From positions 9,011,444-9,075,443 of the forward strand of contig NC_037269.1 in NCBI RefSeq assembly GCF_000002425.4: 64,000 nucleotides of DNA, written 5' to 3'. The translations under genes and the position numbers were made by a program. The notes under the pieces were generated by a model. The model had not been told where the DNA came from. It ran no database searches and saw only the letters and a list, made by a program, of their open reading frames with translations. Of the stretch, positions 48,455 to 61,837 are shown in pieces. Position 1 is the stretch's first letter. Each line of letters starts with the position of its first letter. The DNA comes from Physcomitrium patens (Eukaryota; Streptophyta; Bryopsida; Funariales; Funariaceae).

Positions 48455-51400
48455 AGGAGGAAATAATTAAGCTGAATAAATTATTATAATATGTTAATGG
48501 AAACTAAAATAGTTATGAGAGAGGAGAAGAATTGTTCACATTCTTTTTTTGGGACAATATTTTTGTATTTGCCTATTTGAATGTAAAGCAAAACAAATTG
48601 CAACTATTTTGAATTTTCATAATTTTGAATTGATTTTTAACTTCTTTTTTTCCTGTTATCTGTCAAATTCCATCATACATATATATATATATATATATAT
48701 AGTCTTGACCCATATTTCTCAGTATTAAACCATGAAAAATTATCTAAAACAATGGTGTTAAAGTCTGAAATGACATGTATAGCTGAAAGATTATTTCCTT
48801 TCAGAAATTTAATACAAAATCCTTCATACAATTTCACTCCAAAAAATCCAAATTAAAGTTATTAATTAAATATTTATATAACTAATTTCAATAACATTTA
48901 TAATAAATCATAGTTTAATAAAATAATTTGATTCTTTTAAATGGGTGTATTTATGTGTCAATTGCAAAAATCATTAGTGCAAATTTGTCTTGTAAGGATA
49001 TGGGATTTTATTATAATAATCCAAAGTTGAGGCTCATTTTAGTTTATTGGTTCTCCTAAATCTTCCTTATTTGGTTATGGTATTATGTATATTTTTCATC
49101 TTTAAACTTCTATCCTTCAAAAAAAAAAAAAAAAAAGAGAAAAAAGAAAAAAGAAAAAAATAACTTTCATGTTCAATTACGTAATATTGAAACTTAGTGC
49201 TCAAGAATCATCTATTAATAATTTTAAATAAATTCTTCAAACATTTATAAATAATTCTATATAATTATCTTTATCAAAATCACAAGTCATAACTACAACT
49301 AATTTGATTAGTAATGAAAAAGCCTAAAAATATCAATAACAGTATTTGGTGGTGACAAAACTAAAATTTAACATGCTAATAGGGGTTGCTATTGTTAGCC
49401 CAATCCAAGAAATTAAGTAGACTTTCATTTTGAGTTTTTTAAAAAAAATTGATTTAATTTTTGTTTCAAAGGATCTAAAAATTAGAGATTTTTTGTGATT
49501 TTAAAACAAATTTTGAATAGAGAAATTTATCATTTATCCCTAAATATATTGATATATTTTTAATTTTTTAATTTTATCTATATTAAATAAAAATCATTAA
49601 AAGGAAATATGAGGGTGTTGATTCTTATTCACGTTTTATTTCTAAACACATATATTTCTTTATTATTATGCTTGGTTATCCCAGTAACTTAATATAAATA
49701 GGCGTATTTAATATAAAAGTATTTCAAAAGCACTGCAAAATAAAAACTAAATAGAAAAATTACATTTTTAAAAACAAAAAACACTGTTTATTTATATCTT
49801 AAAATAACTGTAGAAGATTTTTTGTGACAATTATAATATATTTATTGGATCACCAAGTGATATTTTTTTATTTATAGAAATATTAAGATATAAATTCAAG
49901 AAATGTTTTTCCTAATATTATATGTACATATATATAGAAACTTAGAAACAAAATATAAAGTAAATAATATTCAAAGATATTACTCCTACTTTTTGAGTTT
50001 TAAACTGCAAAAAGAAAAAGAAAAAGAAAAAAGTGACAATATTATTACATGTAATGGCATATACAAGAGATATTTGACCAAACTTTTGTTAGACCGAAAT
50101 TTTGTTATTGAGAACAATTGTTTTGTCACAACACTATTGGAAAGTCTTTTGGAGTTATATCATATCATGGTGTTATTATTGAGAATATAGCCTTTAGTCC
50201 AATTGGCTTTGCAAAATTCACAACTTAATTTTTGCAATAAATTATCCAAACAAAAGTGTGGAATCAACCTTCGAGGCACCATTATCTAAATATAATAAAT
50301 ATTATGTTTTTTATTCATATAATAATATTATTTTTATATAGTTATATAATATTACTAAATATAAATATTTTGACAAGAAAGGTCACTAAGTGATAGCATT
50401 TTGGACCAAAAAAAACGACACTAAACTTTAAATAAATAAATAAATAAAAAATAAAAACTCTTAAAAGTAATAAATTACTACTACAAACAAGAATGATAAA
50501 ATAGATAAACATATTTTTGTAGTTTCATTTTTTTTTTCTATGAGTTATAAAAACAAATTGTGTATTAATCTTGGAGTTTCATAGCATTAGAAAAGAAAAA
50601 AAAAAAGAAAAAAAAAAAAGAAAAAAAAAAACGGAAGATCAAATCAAATCAAATTGTTATTCAGCTTATAAAAATTCTCTATTTGGCTTTAAGGTTAATT
50701 TAAGAATGAAAATGGTATCATCATAAAAAAGAAGTACAAGATGTTTTCTAATTTTTTAGCAATATTTAAAAGAATTTAAATAATATTTTTTATTCTAATT
50801 AATAGAATAATAATACACTATTTTATTGCAATATAATTGAATAAAATTATCAATTTAACTCTAGTATAATTGCTTGCCTCTTGAAGTAGGATAATAAACA
50901 TTATCAAAGGAATAAAATCTAAGAATTTGTATAAATATTTATTTTACATATATATATATACAACTTTAAAATACTATAAAGTTTTTCAGAAAAAAATATT
51001 TTGCACAATGTTTTTGGTTGTTTAATCATTTTATGCATTAAAATTTATAAAAAATAAAAATATCTTATTTATCTAAATTCGATTAAGTATATAAATCTAG
51101 AATTCTTTAAACTATATGTTTATAATAGAAAACTGTAGAGTTTTTCTTTTAACAAAAGAAAATATTTGTACAACCAAAATCTTATAATTGATATGGAATT
51201 TGTCGAAATTTCTATGAATTCAATATTAAATAGATGATAAATATTTTTACTTTTATTTTTTAAATAATTTTTAAATTAAAAAAAATATTTTATAAAACAA
51301 AATTTGGAATTTCTGAGAAAGTTTAAGATCAAAGATTTCAAAATTACGTGGTAATATTAGTAGTATGCATATTTTTAATATTTTTAAATAAATTTGTGAA

Positions 51401-52739
51401 GAACATGGCATTACTTATATGTTATTGAAATCTCATACATCTCTATCTAATAGGGTTTTCAAATACAAAATCATAACAATTTTTAAATATGCAAGGTGTT
51501 TATTTAAGCACAAATAATTATCTATTTTATAATAGTCCAAATTCATTAATATAAAAATATGTAAGTTTGATTAAGGCTTAATTTTTGTTTTAGAAGAAAT
51601 AACATTTAAACATGTACAGACATAGATTGTATAGAATATGAATATAAATATAGATTAATCAAAAGCTATATATGGGATGATAAAGAGTCTTTGGTTTTGA
51701 GTATTTTAAAAAATTCTATGCCTTTAAGAAATATCCAAGGAGATTATAAAAGAAGATGGTAGAATATTTGGACTCATAAAGTTTAAAAGGAAAGAATGTA
51801 AATCTTAAAGTTCATTTATAAAAGTACATTTGTTAGTTTTATCATTATTTTATTTTATATAAATGATTAAAGAATGATTAATATGAATTAAAAAAAATCT
51901 AATGATGGAAAATAATTATTTGCCTAAAATATTTAGGACAAAAAGTATTGTAGAAAACTATTATACTTTGAACATAAAAATTATTAAAAATTAAGGTAAT
52001 AATAGATTTTTTTAATTTAAAAAAATATTTAAAAGACTTGGCATATAAAATTTAAAATATCTTTCAATTATTAAAAAAATCAATGAAAATGAGTCTAAAT
52101 GTTTTTAAGGATATTGATATAATAAAAAGAGTTTGAAATCAAAGCAAAATTTGACCTAATATTATGTACACAATAGAACTTATTAGCCAATATAAGGTTT
52201 ATCCCAGCTAATAATATTGCATAGCTATGTCTAATACATCTTAGTATTTAAAAGACATATAATGCATAAATTAAAATATTATAGTAATATTTATATTTAC
52301 AAGATATTAGATATTGTGATATTATTGCAAAGCTTGTAAGAAATATCGATACCCAATGTTCTACTATTGTCTATACCTTTATTTTTTTAATTAATATTGC
52401 AATAAGTTAGAATTTAGTTTCTTGCAACAATTATTTTTTAATATTTTATTATAATATTATGATTTAAAAATTTAAAAATAAACCTAAATATAAATATTTA
52501 TCTAAGAAGTACATAGATACATTTTTATTTATGCTACAAAAAATTTAAATCAATGAAAATGAATAAAAATAGACTTGCAAAAATATAAAATTTAATACAA
52601 ACTCTTCACATAAATGAAAGAAATGAAGTTAAAACCCAATTGTAAATATAAAATAGGAAAAATCAATTACAAAATTAACTACATAAAAACGTATAAAAAA
52701 TACGTAGAATAAAATCAACAGCAATATAATATATAAAAA

Positions 52740-53030
52740 AATTGATACATTAACTGGGATTTTTTACCAAGTAGACCGGATTTTGAGCCTGCCTAATTTG
52801 AACTTTATTATCCCTCTTGTATGCAATCAATAGAGAAGGGAGTTGAGGCAAGCAACATTGTTTTTGATATTTGACTTGCCCTTCTTTTGATATTTTGATT
52901 TCAAAATCATCCACCTTGCAAAGTGGATGATTTAGTGAAATATCAAGTGACACTTCAAAATATCAGAGGATACTTTGAGCTTGCATCACGGGTACAATAT
53001 TATCCAAAAAAGCCATGTTTGAAATCCCCT
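52740..53030 (-). pseudogene. Isolated protein-like island, possible gene remnant
   Basis: A 290-bp island of higher GC stands alone in AT-rich DNA. On the minus strand it opens with MAFLDNIVPVMQAQSIL and, after a stop, continues in the same frame as SLDISLNHPLCKVDDFEI, KISKEGQVKYQKQC and PVYLVKNPS. The amino-acid composition looks like a real protein, not random AT-rich translation. I do not recognise the family. It may be a remnant of a host gene or of a mobile element. Confidence 0.35.
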
Positions 53031-53253
53031 AATATCAATATCAATAGATTTTTATTTTTATTTTTATTTTTTTTAATTTTATAACTAAAAAATTTAATAA
53101 AATAGAAGTAATATACATATAAAAAATATTTCATAAATATTAAATAGTAAAATAAAAAATAATTGATATTCTTTTTAAATTATCCACATTATAATTTATT
53201 TATTAATATTTTATTTTAACGTTAATTAATTTTGATATTGGTATACATATAAA

Positions 53254-53284
<31 letters not shown>

Positions 53285-55216
53285 ATCTATATATTTATGT
53301 ATTTATTTTATAATTAAAAACATTATTGAAATTTATAAATACCAATTTGCATATGATAGATTATTATTAATGCCAATTTTTTCTTTGAATTGAGGCCACA
53401 TTTTAAAACTTTGTTATGGTTTTAAGTTGTAATTGTTTAAAAATACTTTAGCTACTATGGATAGTGACATGATTTATTATTTTCATAAAGTTTAAATAAA
53501 AAATATGTTTATTTAAAAACTTGTGATAAGATAGGATTTGTTTTAAAAAAATAAATTAAGATTGATTTACATAAGCAATTTGATTTGATTTTTTTTAAAA
53601 GCTACATATACATCTTAATTTGTTCTATGAATACCATATTATTATATATATGACATAGCTTATACATACTTTTAAATAATAAGCATCTATTAAATTGATT
53701 TTCTTATTATAATATAAAATTTAAAAATAATGATTTAAATATATAAATATATAGATATAATTGAATATTTTTAATTATCTTATTTTAAGATTTTTTTGAA
53801 TTGAATTCTATAAATAATATCAAGAGTTAATAATTTTCCAAAAAATTATTATGCTAAAATGAACAGTCTAGAAAACATATCATACATAAGAAATGAATAG
53901 ATTTCTAAATCAAAGTTGATGTAAAAATCTATCTTTATTGGAGGGTGATAAAAAAATATATAGCTAATAACAAGAATAATGGTGACAAAAAAATATTTGG
54001 ATGATGCTACGATTAATAAGAAAATGAGTCTATGGATCTTTACAGTAGAATATAAATATATTTGAAACTACAAGATGTTTTGATTCTAGTATTGAAATTT
54101 ATATGATTTTTTAATAGTATATTAAGAAATTAAATCTTTGATATGAAAAGATTGAAAAGACTATTAAACATATTTTTTTATTAATTATAATATGCATTCA
54201 TATATGGATATATATATATATATATATATATAATTTAATTCCTTCTTAGTTTATTATAAATAATTATATTACTATAAAATAATAAACAAATAATTAAAGA
54301 GAGTGTGTAGTAGTTTTTGAGTGGCTTTTGCACAGAAACATCAACAAATACTTTTATGGTTTATTCTAACTCTATCAATAATCTTAGAATAAAGACATGG
54401 TTGATGTTTTATTAACTTTTGAAAAAACTTCTAAACTATTCAGTATATATATATATTTAATAAAATAAAAAGCCATATAATAATTTTATTTTATTAATAT
54501 AATCTTGCATTTCCATAAACATGGAATGAAAATTTAGTAAAAATGTATACCAATTGTTATACTCCAACTTATCAATTGATCATGCTCTAAAGAAATTGTA
54601 TATATATATATATATATATTTTTTCAAGGGTGAGTTGAAATTGCATGTGCACATACAAGTATTTTAGATTCTTTTTCTAAAAATACTGACAATTAATACC
54701 AAAAATTAAAATAAATCAACATCAATTCTGTAATTTAAAAATAAATAAAAATAAATCCAAGGAAAAACTCCACCTATACTTGCAAAAAATTGGAATATCA
54801 ACAACAACAACAACAACACAACCAAAAAAAAAAAATGATATGCAGAAAGTTTTTTTAAAAAAGAAAACGTAAAAGAAAAAGAACATCCATTCAAATTAGG
54901 CATATGTAAAAGAAAAAGAAAAAGAAGAAGAACATATAATTCCAGTCAATCCTAGTAAACATAACCATATGACACTATGCACTACAGTACTCACAGCTCA
55001 ACGGAGGTTAATTTTAACTTAAATCGCCCGAAAACAAAATCTTATTCCAACAACAAAGAAAGATTCAAAACATTGAGGATCCCAAGAAAAAGCAAACACT
55101 GAATGCACTGGAAACACCCCGAAATGCCTGACACACATGTGGTTATATATACTTATACTTCTGTACATATATATAGATATTCCTTGAGGGTACTCAACAT
55201 CTGATGAGACTGACAA

Positions 55217-55326
55217 TCAGTTCACAGCTTCACGCAAGCTCTCAACAAATGCGACGGCAGGGAATCTAATGCGGTGGATGTGTAGAGAAAGCTGATCTGT
55301 GGCACCAGTGACGAAGGCCCCGAGCA
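55217..55326 (-). CDS. Candidate terminal exon of an unidentified gene
   Basis: After an acceptor 'gttacag' the minus strand reads LGAFVTGATDQLSLHIHRI, then RFPAVAFVESLREAVN and a TGA stop at 55219-55217. The text looks like a genuine protein end, with an amphipathic final helix. Upstream exons were not found with certainty; the GC-richer DNA at 55.4-56.9 kb is the likely place. The function is unknown. Confidence 0.35.
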
Positions 55327-56274
55327 CTGTAACAAACAAAAAAAACAGAGCACTGTAACAAAAAGAATCAGTAGAAGAAATCTATAGTGTTGTTTTTCTC
55401 ATCATGCTATGATGAGCAGGGACCGTAAGATGTATGCCCAGCAGCGGCGATGAGGAATCGCCTGCAACGACGTGGAAGCTAGAAGATCCGTGCAGGTGTT
55501 GCGTTGTTGTTGCACCTGCAGGTCGATGGGGCGGAATCTGAGCGACGCTGTATGTCATCACTAGGGCTCGATCGCAGTAGCGAAAGGCTGTATGATGGTG
55601 TCATAGCTAACAGTCCCCACATACTACGTGCGTACATTTGAATTTCCACCACGTGCAGGGAAGAATCTGGACGACTGGTGCTGGTACACACCCACTTCAT
55701 TGGTCCAGGGGGTCAGTGATGTCAAACTGCAGTGCTAGAACGCCGAAAATGCTGGTGTGTAATTCTAGAAGCACACGATATGAGGGGGGAAGGGGAGGAC
55801 CAGTCTGTAAGCCACAAAGAGACACATCATGGAAACAGGACTCGTTTGCTTTCCTCTTTTTGTATATGGTAGCTTGTAGCTGTCGCGTCCCTAGTGCCAC
55901 TGTGGAGACGATGCTGGTAAATTCAGACAGGGGAGCTAGGCGGAGTGGTGATAGGCTTGTGGGTGCATATGTGGTGGGGCAGATGAGGCACGATCTCTGA
56001 AGTGGAGCTTGCTAGTGTCCCCGTTCGGATCGGTTTTGATGGATCGGCGCAGAGGTGCAAGGAGGAGGGAGCAGGAGGAGAGGCAAAAGAGGAGACGCAA
56101 GCATGCACTGCCATTGTAGCTCTGCATAGCTCACCTGATGGAGAAGCAGGGCTAGTGACCCCAGTAGCCAGGCCGCTAGTCGCAAATGAATAGCTAGTGG
56201 AGGGTTAGAGCAGCTGCGGAGGAAGGATCAGGGTTATGAGGGTCCTTCAAATTGTCACTGGCAGTTGCCCATCT

Positions 56275-56547
56275 CTAAGGTGCGCCACTGTGGGTGGCTT
56301 CTCGCAGAACTGGAGTGTTGATTTGCAGTCCATTCGAAGGTGAAGTTGGGGTCGGCGATGTGGATTGTTTCGCGAGTTGCGCCAACCTAACGTCGCCTTG
56401 CTTGCACATTTGTTCCAGTGGCAAGCGAGGAAGGAGCTCCTGGTGGTAATCGGAGAACCCTCTACGAAGTATTTTGTGGGGTGTTTTGGCCGTTGGGGAG
56501 TCAGTAGCTCCTCGGGTCGGCCCCCCTGAAGAACCTGTCGATTGCAT
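56275..56547 (-). CDS. Hypothetical 90-residue ORF
   Basis: A minus-strand ATG at 56547 opens a frame to TAG at 56275. It is rich in Pro, Ser and Thr, with a central basic and amphipathic part (KILRRGFSDYHQELLPRLPL, then EQMCKQGDVRLAQLAKQ). It may be one exon of the same unresolved gene as 55217-55326. A further minus-strand frame lies at 56862-56592. No family is recognised and no good donor follows. Confidence 0.3.
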   Translation of the reverse strand: MQSTGSSGGPTRGATDSPTAKTPHKILRRGFSDYHQELLPRLPLEQMCKQGDVRLAQLAKQSTSPTPTSPSNGLQINTPVLREATHSGAP

Positions 56548-57545
56548 TGTGACCGTGGGTGCTCATGGGAAAACTAGTTCAGGACGTTTTCTCATGTGAG
56601 GGACACGCATGGAATGAAATTGATCAGCCGAAGAGCCGTGACCTTGGAGATCGATTTCTGCTTCACAAGTCCCTTGTGTAGGAAGAGAATCAACTTTTGC
56701 GACGGAGTTGAAGACGCTGATTTGACCGGGGCTTGTGAAAGAAGACTTGTCGAAGTTTCTGTAATCGAAGCTACATCACATTCGACAGGTTTTAAAGCAA
56801 CCACGATAAAAACTAGTTTTTGTTCCAGCTGTTCTAGTTGGTATGTCCGTCTATGGAATTAGCTCCCTCCGCTGTAGAGATCAAAGTTGGACTTGTGCAT
56901 TAAAAACCATAAAACTTACCTGATCTTTTTTTCTTTATTACATGACCTGCAGTATTCTGTGAGGCATTGGTCGTTAAAATGGCGCTCCTCAGCAACTCGA
57001 CGTTTTAAAAATTCTCAGATTAATTTCACGTCTCCATGCTCTTGGTAGACTTGAGTTTGGTGAGGTGTATGGTATCGTGTGACTGTCTGGCCCAACCCTA
57101 CCAATTTCCTCACAAAGTCTGACTTGGCGAAAGTTGCTTTGCAGTCATCTAGTACTTTGTTCAGTACTTAGTATCCAATGTAATTCTTCGTTTTCGTCTA
57201 CATTACACAAGAAAGTGCCCAAGTCTAGGCTAACCAGCTCTTGAGCAGGACACTACCCAATATCTCTCGGAGTAGAGTGCAGAACCCAAATACAGCAACC
57301 TCTCCTGTTAATCCAATCTAGTACACAGAACACTAGAAGCAGTGAGGTGGTGTTATCAGAGAGAAACCTGGTTTTAAAGCCCTGGAATCGAGAAAGATGA
57401 GAACTTCTATGGTATCTATGAGCAGAAAGGCGTTCGACAATGTATGAAGATGGACCTTCTCTCTTGATTACTGCAACTATTCACTGTCTATGTGCGATAC
57501 TCCTTACGAGTGAATGCTTTGAAATCCAATGCACTCTCCAATTTG
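56548..57545. other. Flank upstream of the MYB gene
   Basis: This holds the probable promoter and leader of the MYB gene on its right side and unresolved minus-strand frames on its left side. No TATA box could be tied to a start. Confidence 0.45.
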
Positions 57546-60498
57546 ATGGAGCGACCGGACTTTAGAGGACCAATGGAGACCAAAATACCAGAAACAGTGG
57601 ATGGTGAAACCAGAATGTTCATCAAGCATCCCGATGTCGTACTCACAACTTTGGGCAACTCAAGCAGACCAATCGGTTCGTGCGTGCTGGATCAGGTCTT
57701 GGACTCCCCGATTAATTTTCTAGGAAGCTCTCTTCAGCACCAAATTTTAGGATCTCTCCGCCTTAACGGCGTCCTCAGCTCTAGCTGTCCTACAAGTGCA
57801 ACCTTCAATTTCAAACAATCGAGCAGATCTATTACAGGTAAATTCGTAACCAGTGAGCAAGAGTATCTCCTCCAGCAACAAGGATCTTCTATTGGGTCTT
57901 GCAGGGCCCAGCTCAGTGCAGCGGAAAGCAATTCTGTTGCAGTTGACAACACAAACAAAGCAGCACGACAAGATGAAAGGTGGATAGGAGACAGGCTCCT
58001 TGACACTGAAACCTTCAAAAATGAGTTGGAATTTGAGCAACAAAAAGCGAAGAGAGCACACTTGCTTGATAGACAGTGGGAATCTGAGCCCCATTCGGTG
58101 TCTACTTCAAGGGTCTGGAGCTCAAAGAGACCTAAGCCGTCGCAACAACAGCATGAACTTAGATCGGTTCCGTGTCCGCCAGTTCCACGGAGCAAGACCA
58201 CTATCGGCCTTTACCACGAAGGGCCAGTCGTTGGCCATGTCGCGGAGTACATTGATTTTGAGGAATTAGACCTTCAACAATTGAAAGATGTTAATGTTAC
58301 TGAGAAGTTTCAAGGCTATTTTTGTTCAAACGAAAACCCCCACAAAATCGTCGCTGGAGGAGGATCCATCAGCGACCGCCGGCAAAAGCTTGGCAATACC
58401 AGATGTGATGATTTCCCAGAGAAAGTTCACGAAACTGTGGTTTCTATTGATCAGAGTGAGGAGTCTCTTCCCTCTGGATCCGGAAATGGGTTGGGTGAAA
58501 GTTGTCACGATGTTGGTGGGACTGCAGAGTGTAATTATTTGATACTCCCAGGAACGGAGCCAGACGAGGTGTTCCAGAGTGATCCACATGATATTGATTT
58601 CTCTAGCAAAAGTTTTATGAATAGTTCTTCTCAAAGGGGGCCACACCGTCAAAACACTATAAAAGGCCTTTGGACAATCGAGGAGGACAGGTATACAAGC
58701 TTCCACTCTTCGCACACGACCACTTAAATCTTCATAATTTGTGAATAGACTTGTGAATTCTGAATGTGTTTACTATTGTGATCGTGAGGTTAGGCACCTG
58801 ATAGAATTGGTGAAGAGGTATGGACAACAACGCTGGACACTTATTGCCAATTATTTATCCGGCCGCATTGGCAAGCAGTGCCGAGAGCGGTGGCACAACC
58901 ACCTGCGTCCAGACATTAAGGTATGAATTCATTAAACCCTGCAATGTACAAGTGCCACAATCGTAGTCTGCACCCAAAGTTCTGCACTGAGTTTTCTCAG
59001 CGACCAGAGGATGGAATCAAAGTCGGTGCTGATTTTATACGCTACCTACAGAAAGAAGGCTGGAGTTCTGAAGAGGAGGAATATCTTGTATTCGTTCACA
59101 ATACTCTGGGAAATCGGTGGGCGGACATAGCGAAGCTAATTCCCGGTCGCACTGAAAATGCAATCAAGAATCATTGGAATGCCACAATGCGACGCAAAGA
59201 TCTCCGGCGCAAGCACAGAAGGCCAGTTGGTGGCTCCAAATGCGGTCCGGTTGAGCCCGTTTCCCGATGCACAATCCTGCGTGATTACCAGCAGAAAGTT
59301 GTAGCCCAGGCGAAGCGGAAAGGAAACACCCATGAAACCACCTCCCCGTCAAATCCTGACCATTTCGAGCTTGATCAACACAAGAGACTTTCGAAGAATA
59401 CTTGCCCATATAACACACAGATCGCTGGCAATTCTGATACAAATTGGAACACTGAGAAGGTGAATTCTGCACTCCAAGCCCAAAAGTCATTTAATTTACG
59501 GGTCAGGACCTCAGGTAAAACGATATCTAAGCTCAAAGTACGGTATGATAATGCCTTCTACAGTGTACAAAACTCTTAATAACTTTCAAATATCTCCGTG
59601 ATTCTAAATGTTTCCACTGTTACCGCTTTGTCAGTCAGAATATCAACGTCTTGTTCAGATCAAAGAAATGCGGTCAGAGGAGAGGAAACAGCTGTCATAT
59701 ACAATATGTAGAGGTGGAGAAGAAGGCGATCCGGACTTTAGCAACGCACCACAAGGGAGCGTGGTGCTACAGCATGGGAGAAGTGGATCTGTTTTCAATC
59801 AAGATTGGAGGAATTGCGGACAATATGAAAATAATGGAATGTATTCGACTCCTCCACTGTGGATACCGAGTTTCAGAGGCACGGAAAAATCTGAAGGAGA
59901 CTCTTACATTTCAGGTGGCAGATGGCATGTACCTAGAGATGATGTTACCTGGAGTCAGATGGCTGCTGACAATTCGGACGCTGGCCTCAATCAAAGAAAG
60001 ATAGATCATCACACAGTACATTGTCTTTCTCACTGCAACCCTCTTCAGCAGCGAAGCAGTGAATCACATACCCGATTTGACACTCAAGGGAGTCAACTTG
60101 AAAATGAAGTACTTCACTCGAAAATTAGAGGAATTAAAAATGTTTCGGTGACGCTTGATCCAACATCCGGCGTACAGATGGCGCCGCCCGCACAATCAGA
60201 CTGCGAGTATACGGATTCATCAAGTCCCAACTTGAATATGGCGCACCTCACACTACCACTGAACTCCTTACAAAACTACTTCGGAGATTCTCGAAACATT
60301 CTTACCGAAGTGGAACCGCACCAACTTGATCACGGAGTTTGTTGCTTGCCCTGTCAGACGCTTGGCATTGCCGACTTGAGGACAAATTTGGGCTACCTCT
60401 CGCAGGAGCACTGGCGTCCCGCTGCAGTTGAGGGTCGCAACAGTGGCAATCTTCCGGCAGCCGGTGAGATTGATTTCATCGAGATTATAGCAAGTTAG
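57546..60498 (+). CDS. R2R3-MYB transcription factor, MYB98-like group
   Basis: Four exons join in phase: 57546-58690, 58794-58920, 59052-59514 and 59639-60498, about 864 residues, long for the family. The ATG at 57546 is the first in its exon; an upstream start on another exon cannot be excluded. Two MYB repeats lie centrally, from about residue 373 to 480. Repeat 2 starts GLWTIEEDR, is split by an intron, and ends [14 protein letters not shown]. Repeat 3 has [20 protein letters not shown] and [18 protein letters not shown]. The three tryptophan positions of each repeat are present, and the NHWNAT ending with a basic KDLRRKHRR tail resembles the AtMYB98/64/119/115/118 group, which acts in gametophyte and embryo programmes in flowering plants. 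The long N- and C-terminal arms show no known domain. It should bind DNA in the nucleus; its targets are unknown. Confidence 0.9.
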
Positions 60499-61680
60499 GC
60501 TCCAGAATATGCTTGAAAATATCTCCACTCTCTGCAAAAACTTGCTCAGTGTTCGCACATCCACCATACAGTGTACAAAGATCAGGCTTGAAATCGGAAG
60601 CCACGTATGTATTTAGGCTTTCATGTAGCAAGACGGTTGGGTGATTCCTTTTCAACAGCTCCCATTTCAAACTTACATTTTATCTGACACAACCTCCTGA
60701 AACGTTTATTTGCAATAGGTTAAATCGAATGAGAAAATTGGTCCACTTTACTTCTAACAAATTCTGCATATGTTCTAATTCCTGACACACTACAATGAAG
60801 GGGAGAATCTTCGACTTCAATATCATTTTGCGTAATGTATTGCTGCCTCATTGTGAAGGGTGGTGTATCAACCTACTCAAAATTATGCAGTGTACTGAAA
60901 CGATATCATACGCTGCCGCACTGCAAGATTATATTCACCATCTTTCCAGAAACCTCAACCCAAAACTGCTTTATAAAGTTGAGTCAGTCATCATTCAAGG
61001 CAAGTATTGCAAACAGTAACTTGACAAAAGTTAATTTGATTTTACAAAGTATTCAAGGCTCTTTTATGGATATTTTTTATTGAAACTTATCATCAACCAT
61101 GCGGAGATAGTCTTTGACCTCTGATCTGAATTCCGTCCAATCTTGATAAATCGAAACGTAGTTGCTAAGATGACATTGGTGGGGCGAAGGATGGTTGTGC
61201 TTGACATGTTCAGAGCTCTAGGGCTTGAACATGCGGATGCCAATCTCCAACTACGGTGCCATGCTGCCATTGTAGTAAACGACTGCAGCAGTTCAATTCG
61301 CCTTCTTGTGAGTGTCTGACTGGAATCCCTACCTTAACACGTGCCGAAACTTCGCAAGAAAACTTGTCAGGTTATAAAATGTCACCATCCAAGGTTTTAG
61401 AGTCCCTTGTTTCTACAGTCCTATCTTCATTTTGCAAAGGATCATACATTTCAAAGACATTTGAAATCATGTGCGCAACCAGCACAAGAAGAATTCAGAA
61501 GCTGTTACGCTTTAGAACCTTCAGAGCAAAATAATGGGATGAAAATAACCCGCACTCTTGCAAGCTGTGCTGTTGAAAATCTGCTCTCCAGCTAGGACGA
61601 GCTGATGGCTACTCTACTTTAGGCACACAATCAAATTCAGTTTAAAACAACGAATGATGATTAAACAAACGACACCAGGT
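60499..61680. other. Intergenic DNA between the MYB gene and a copia element
   Basis: This includes the MYB 3' untranslated region at its left end. Frames on both strands are short and without domains. It ends at the start of the copia LTR. Confidence 0.55.
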
Positions 61681-61837
61681 TGTTAGAACACAAACCCTTA
61701 AAAACTTGTGCACCCTTGTGCACCATTTTATGTATCATTCTGATCCCTACATAATGAATAAAAAGTGCTTTTTTGTGACATTGTGTGTGAGCAAAGGTCG
61801 AGGCGTTTCTTGAGTGTTTCTATTTCATTTCTCAACA
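61681..61837 (+). repeat. 5' LTR of the copia element
   Basis: This 157-bp repeat runs from TGTTAGAACA to TTTCTCAACA, giving TGTT...AACA inverted ends. A polyadenylation-like AATAAA lies near 61757. Its partner would be outside the window, so the call rests on the ends, the adjoining primer site and the gag that follows. Confidence 0.7.

Larger units (their letters stand above)
47501..55190. other. Very AT-rich, nearly gene-free domain
   Basis: About 7.7 kb of extremely AT-rich DNA contains many (AT)n runs (for example 47814-47836, 48679-48701, 53256-53272, 54209-54232, 54598-54620), A-rich purine tracts such as 49118-49160 and 50596-50632, and an (ACA)n run at about 54800-54817. No gene, tRNA or rRNA was recognised. 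The one exception in composition is the island at 52740-53030. Confidence 0.7.
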
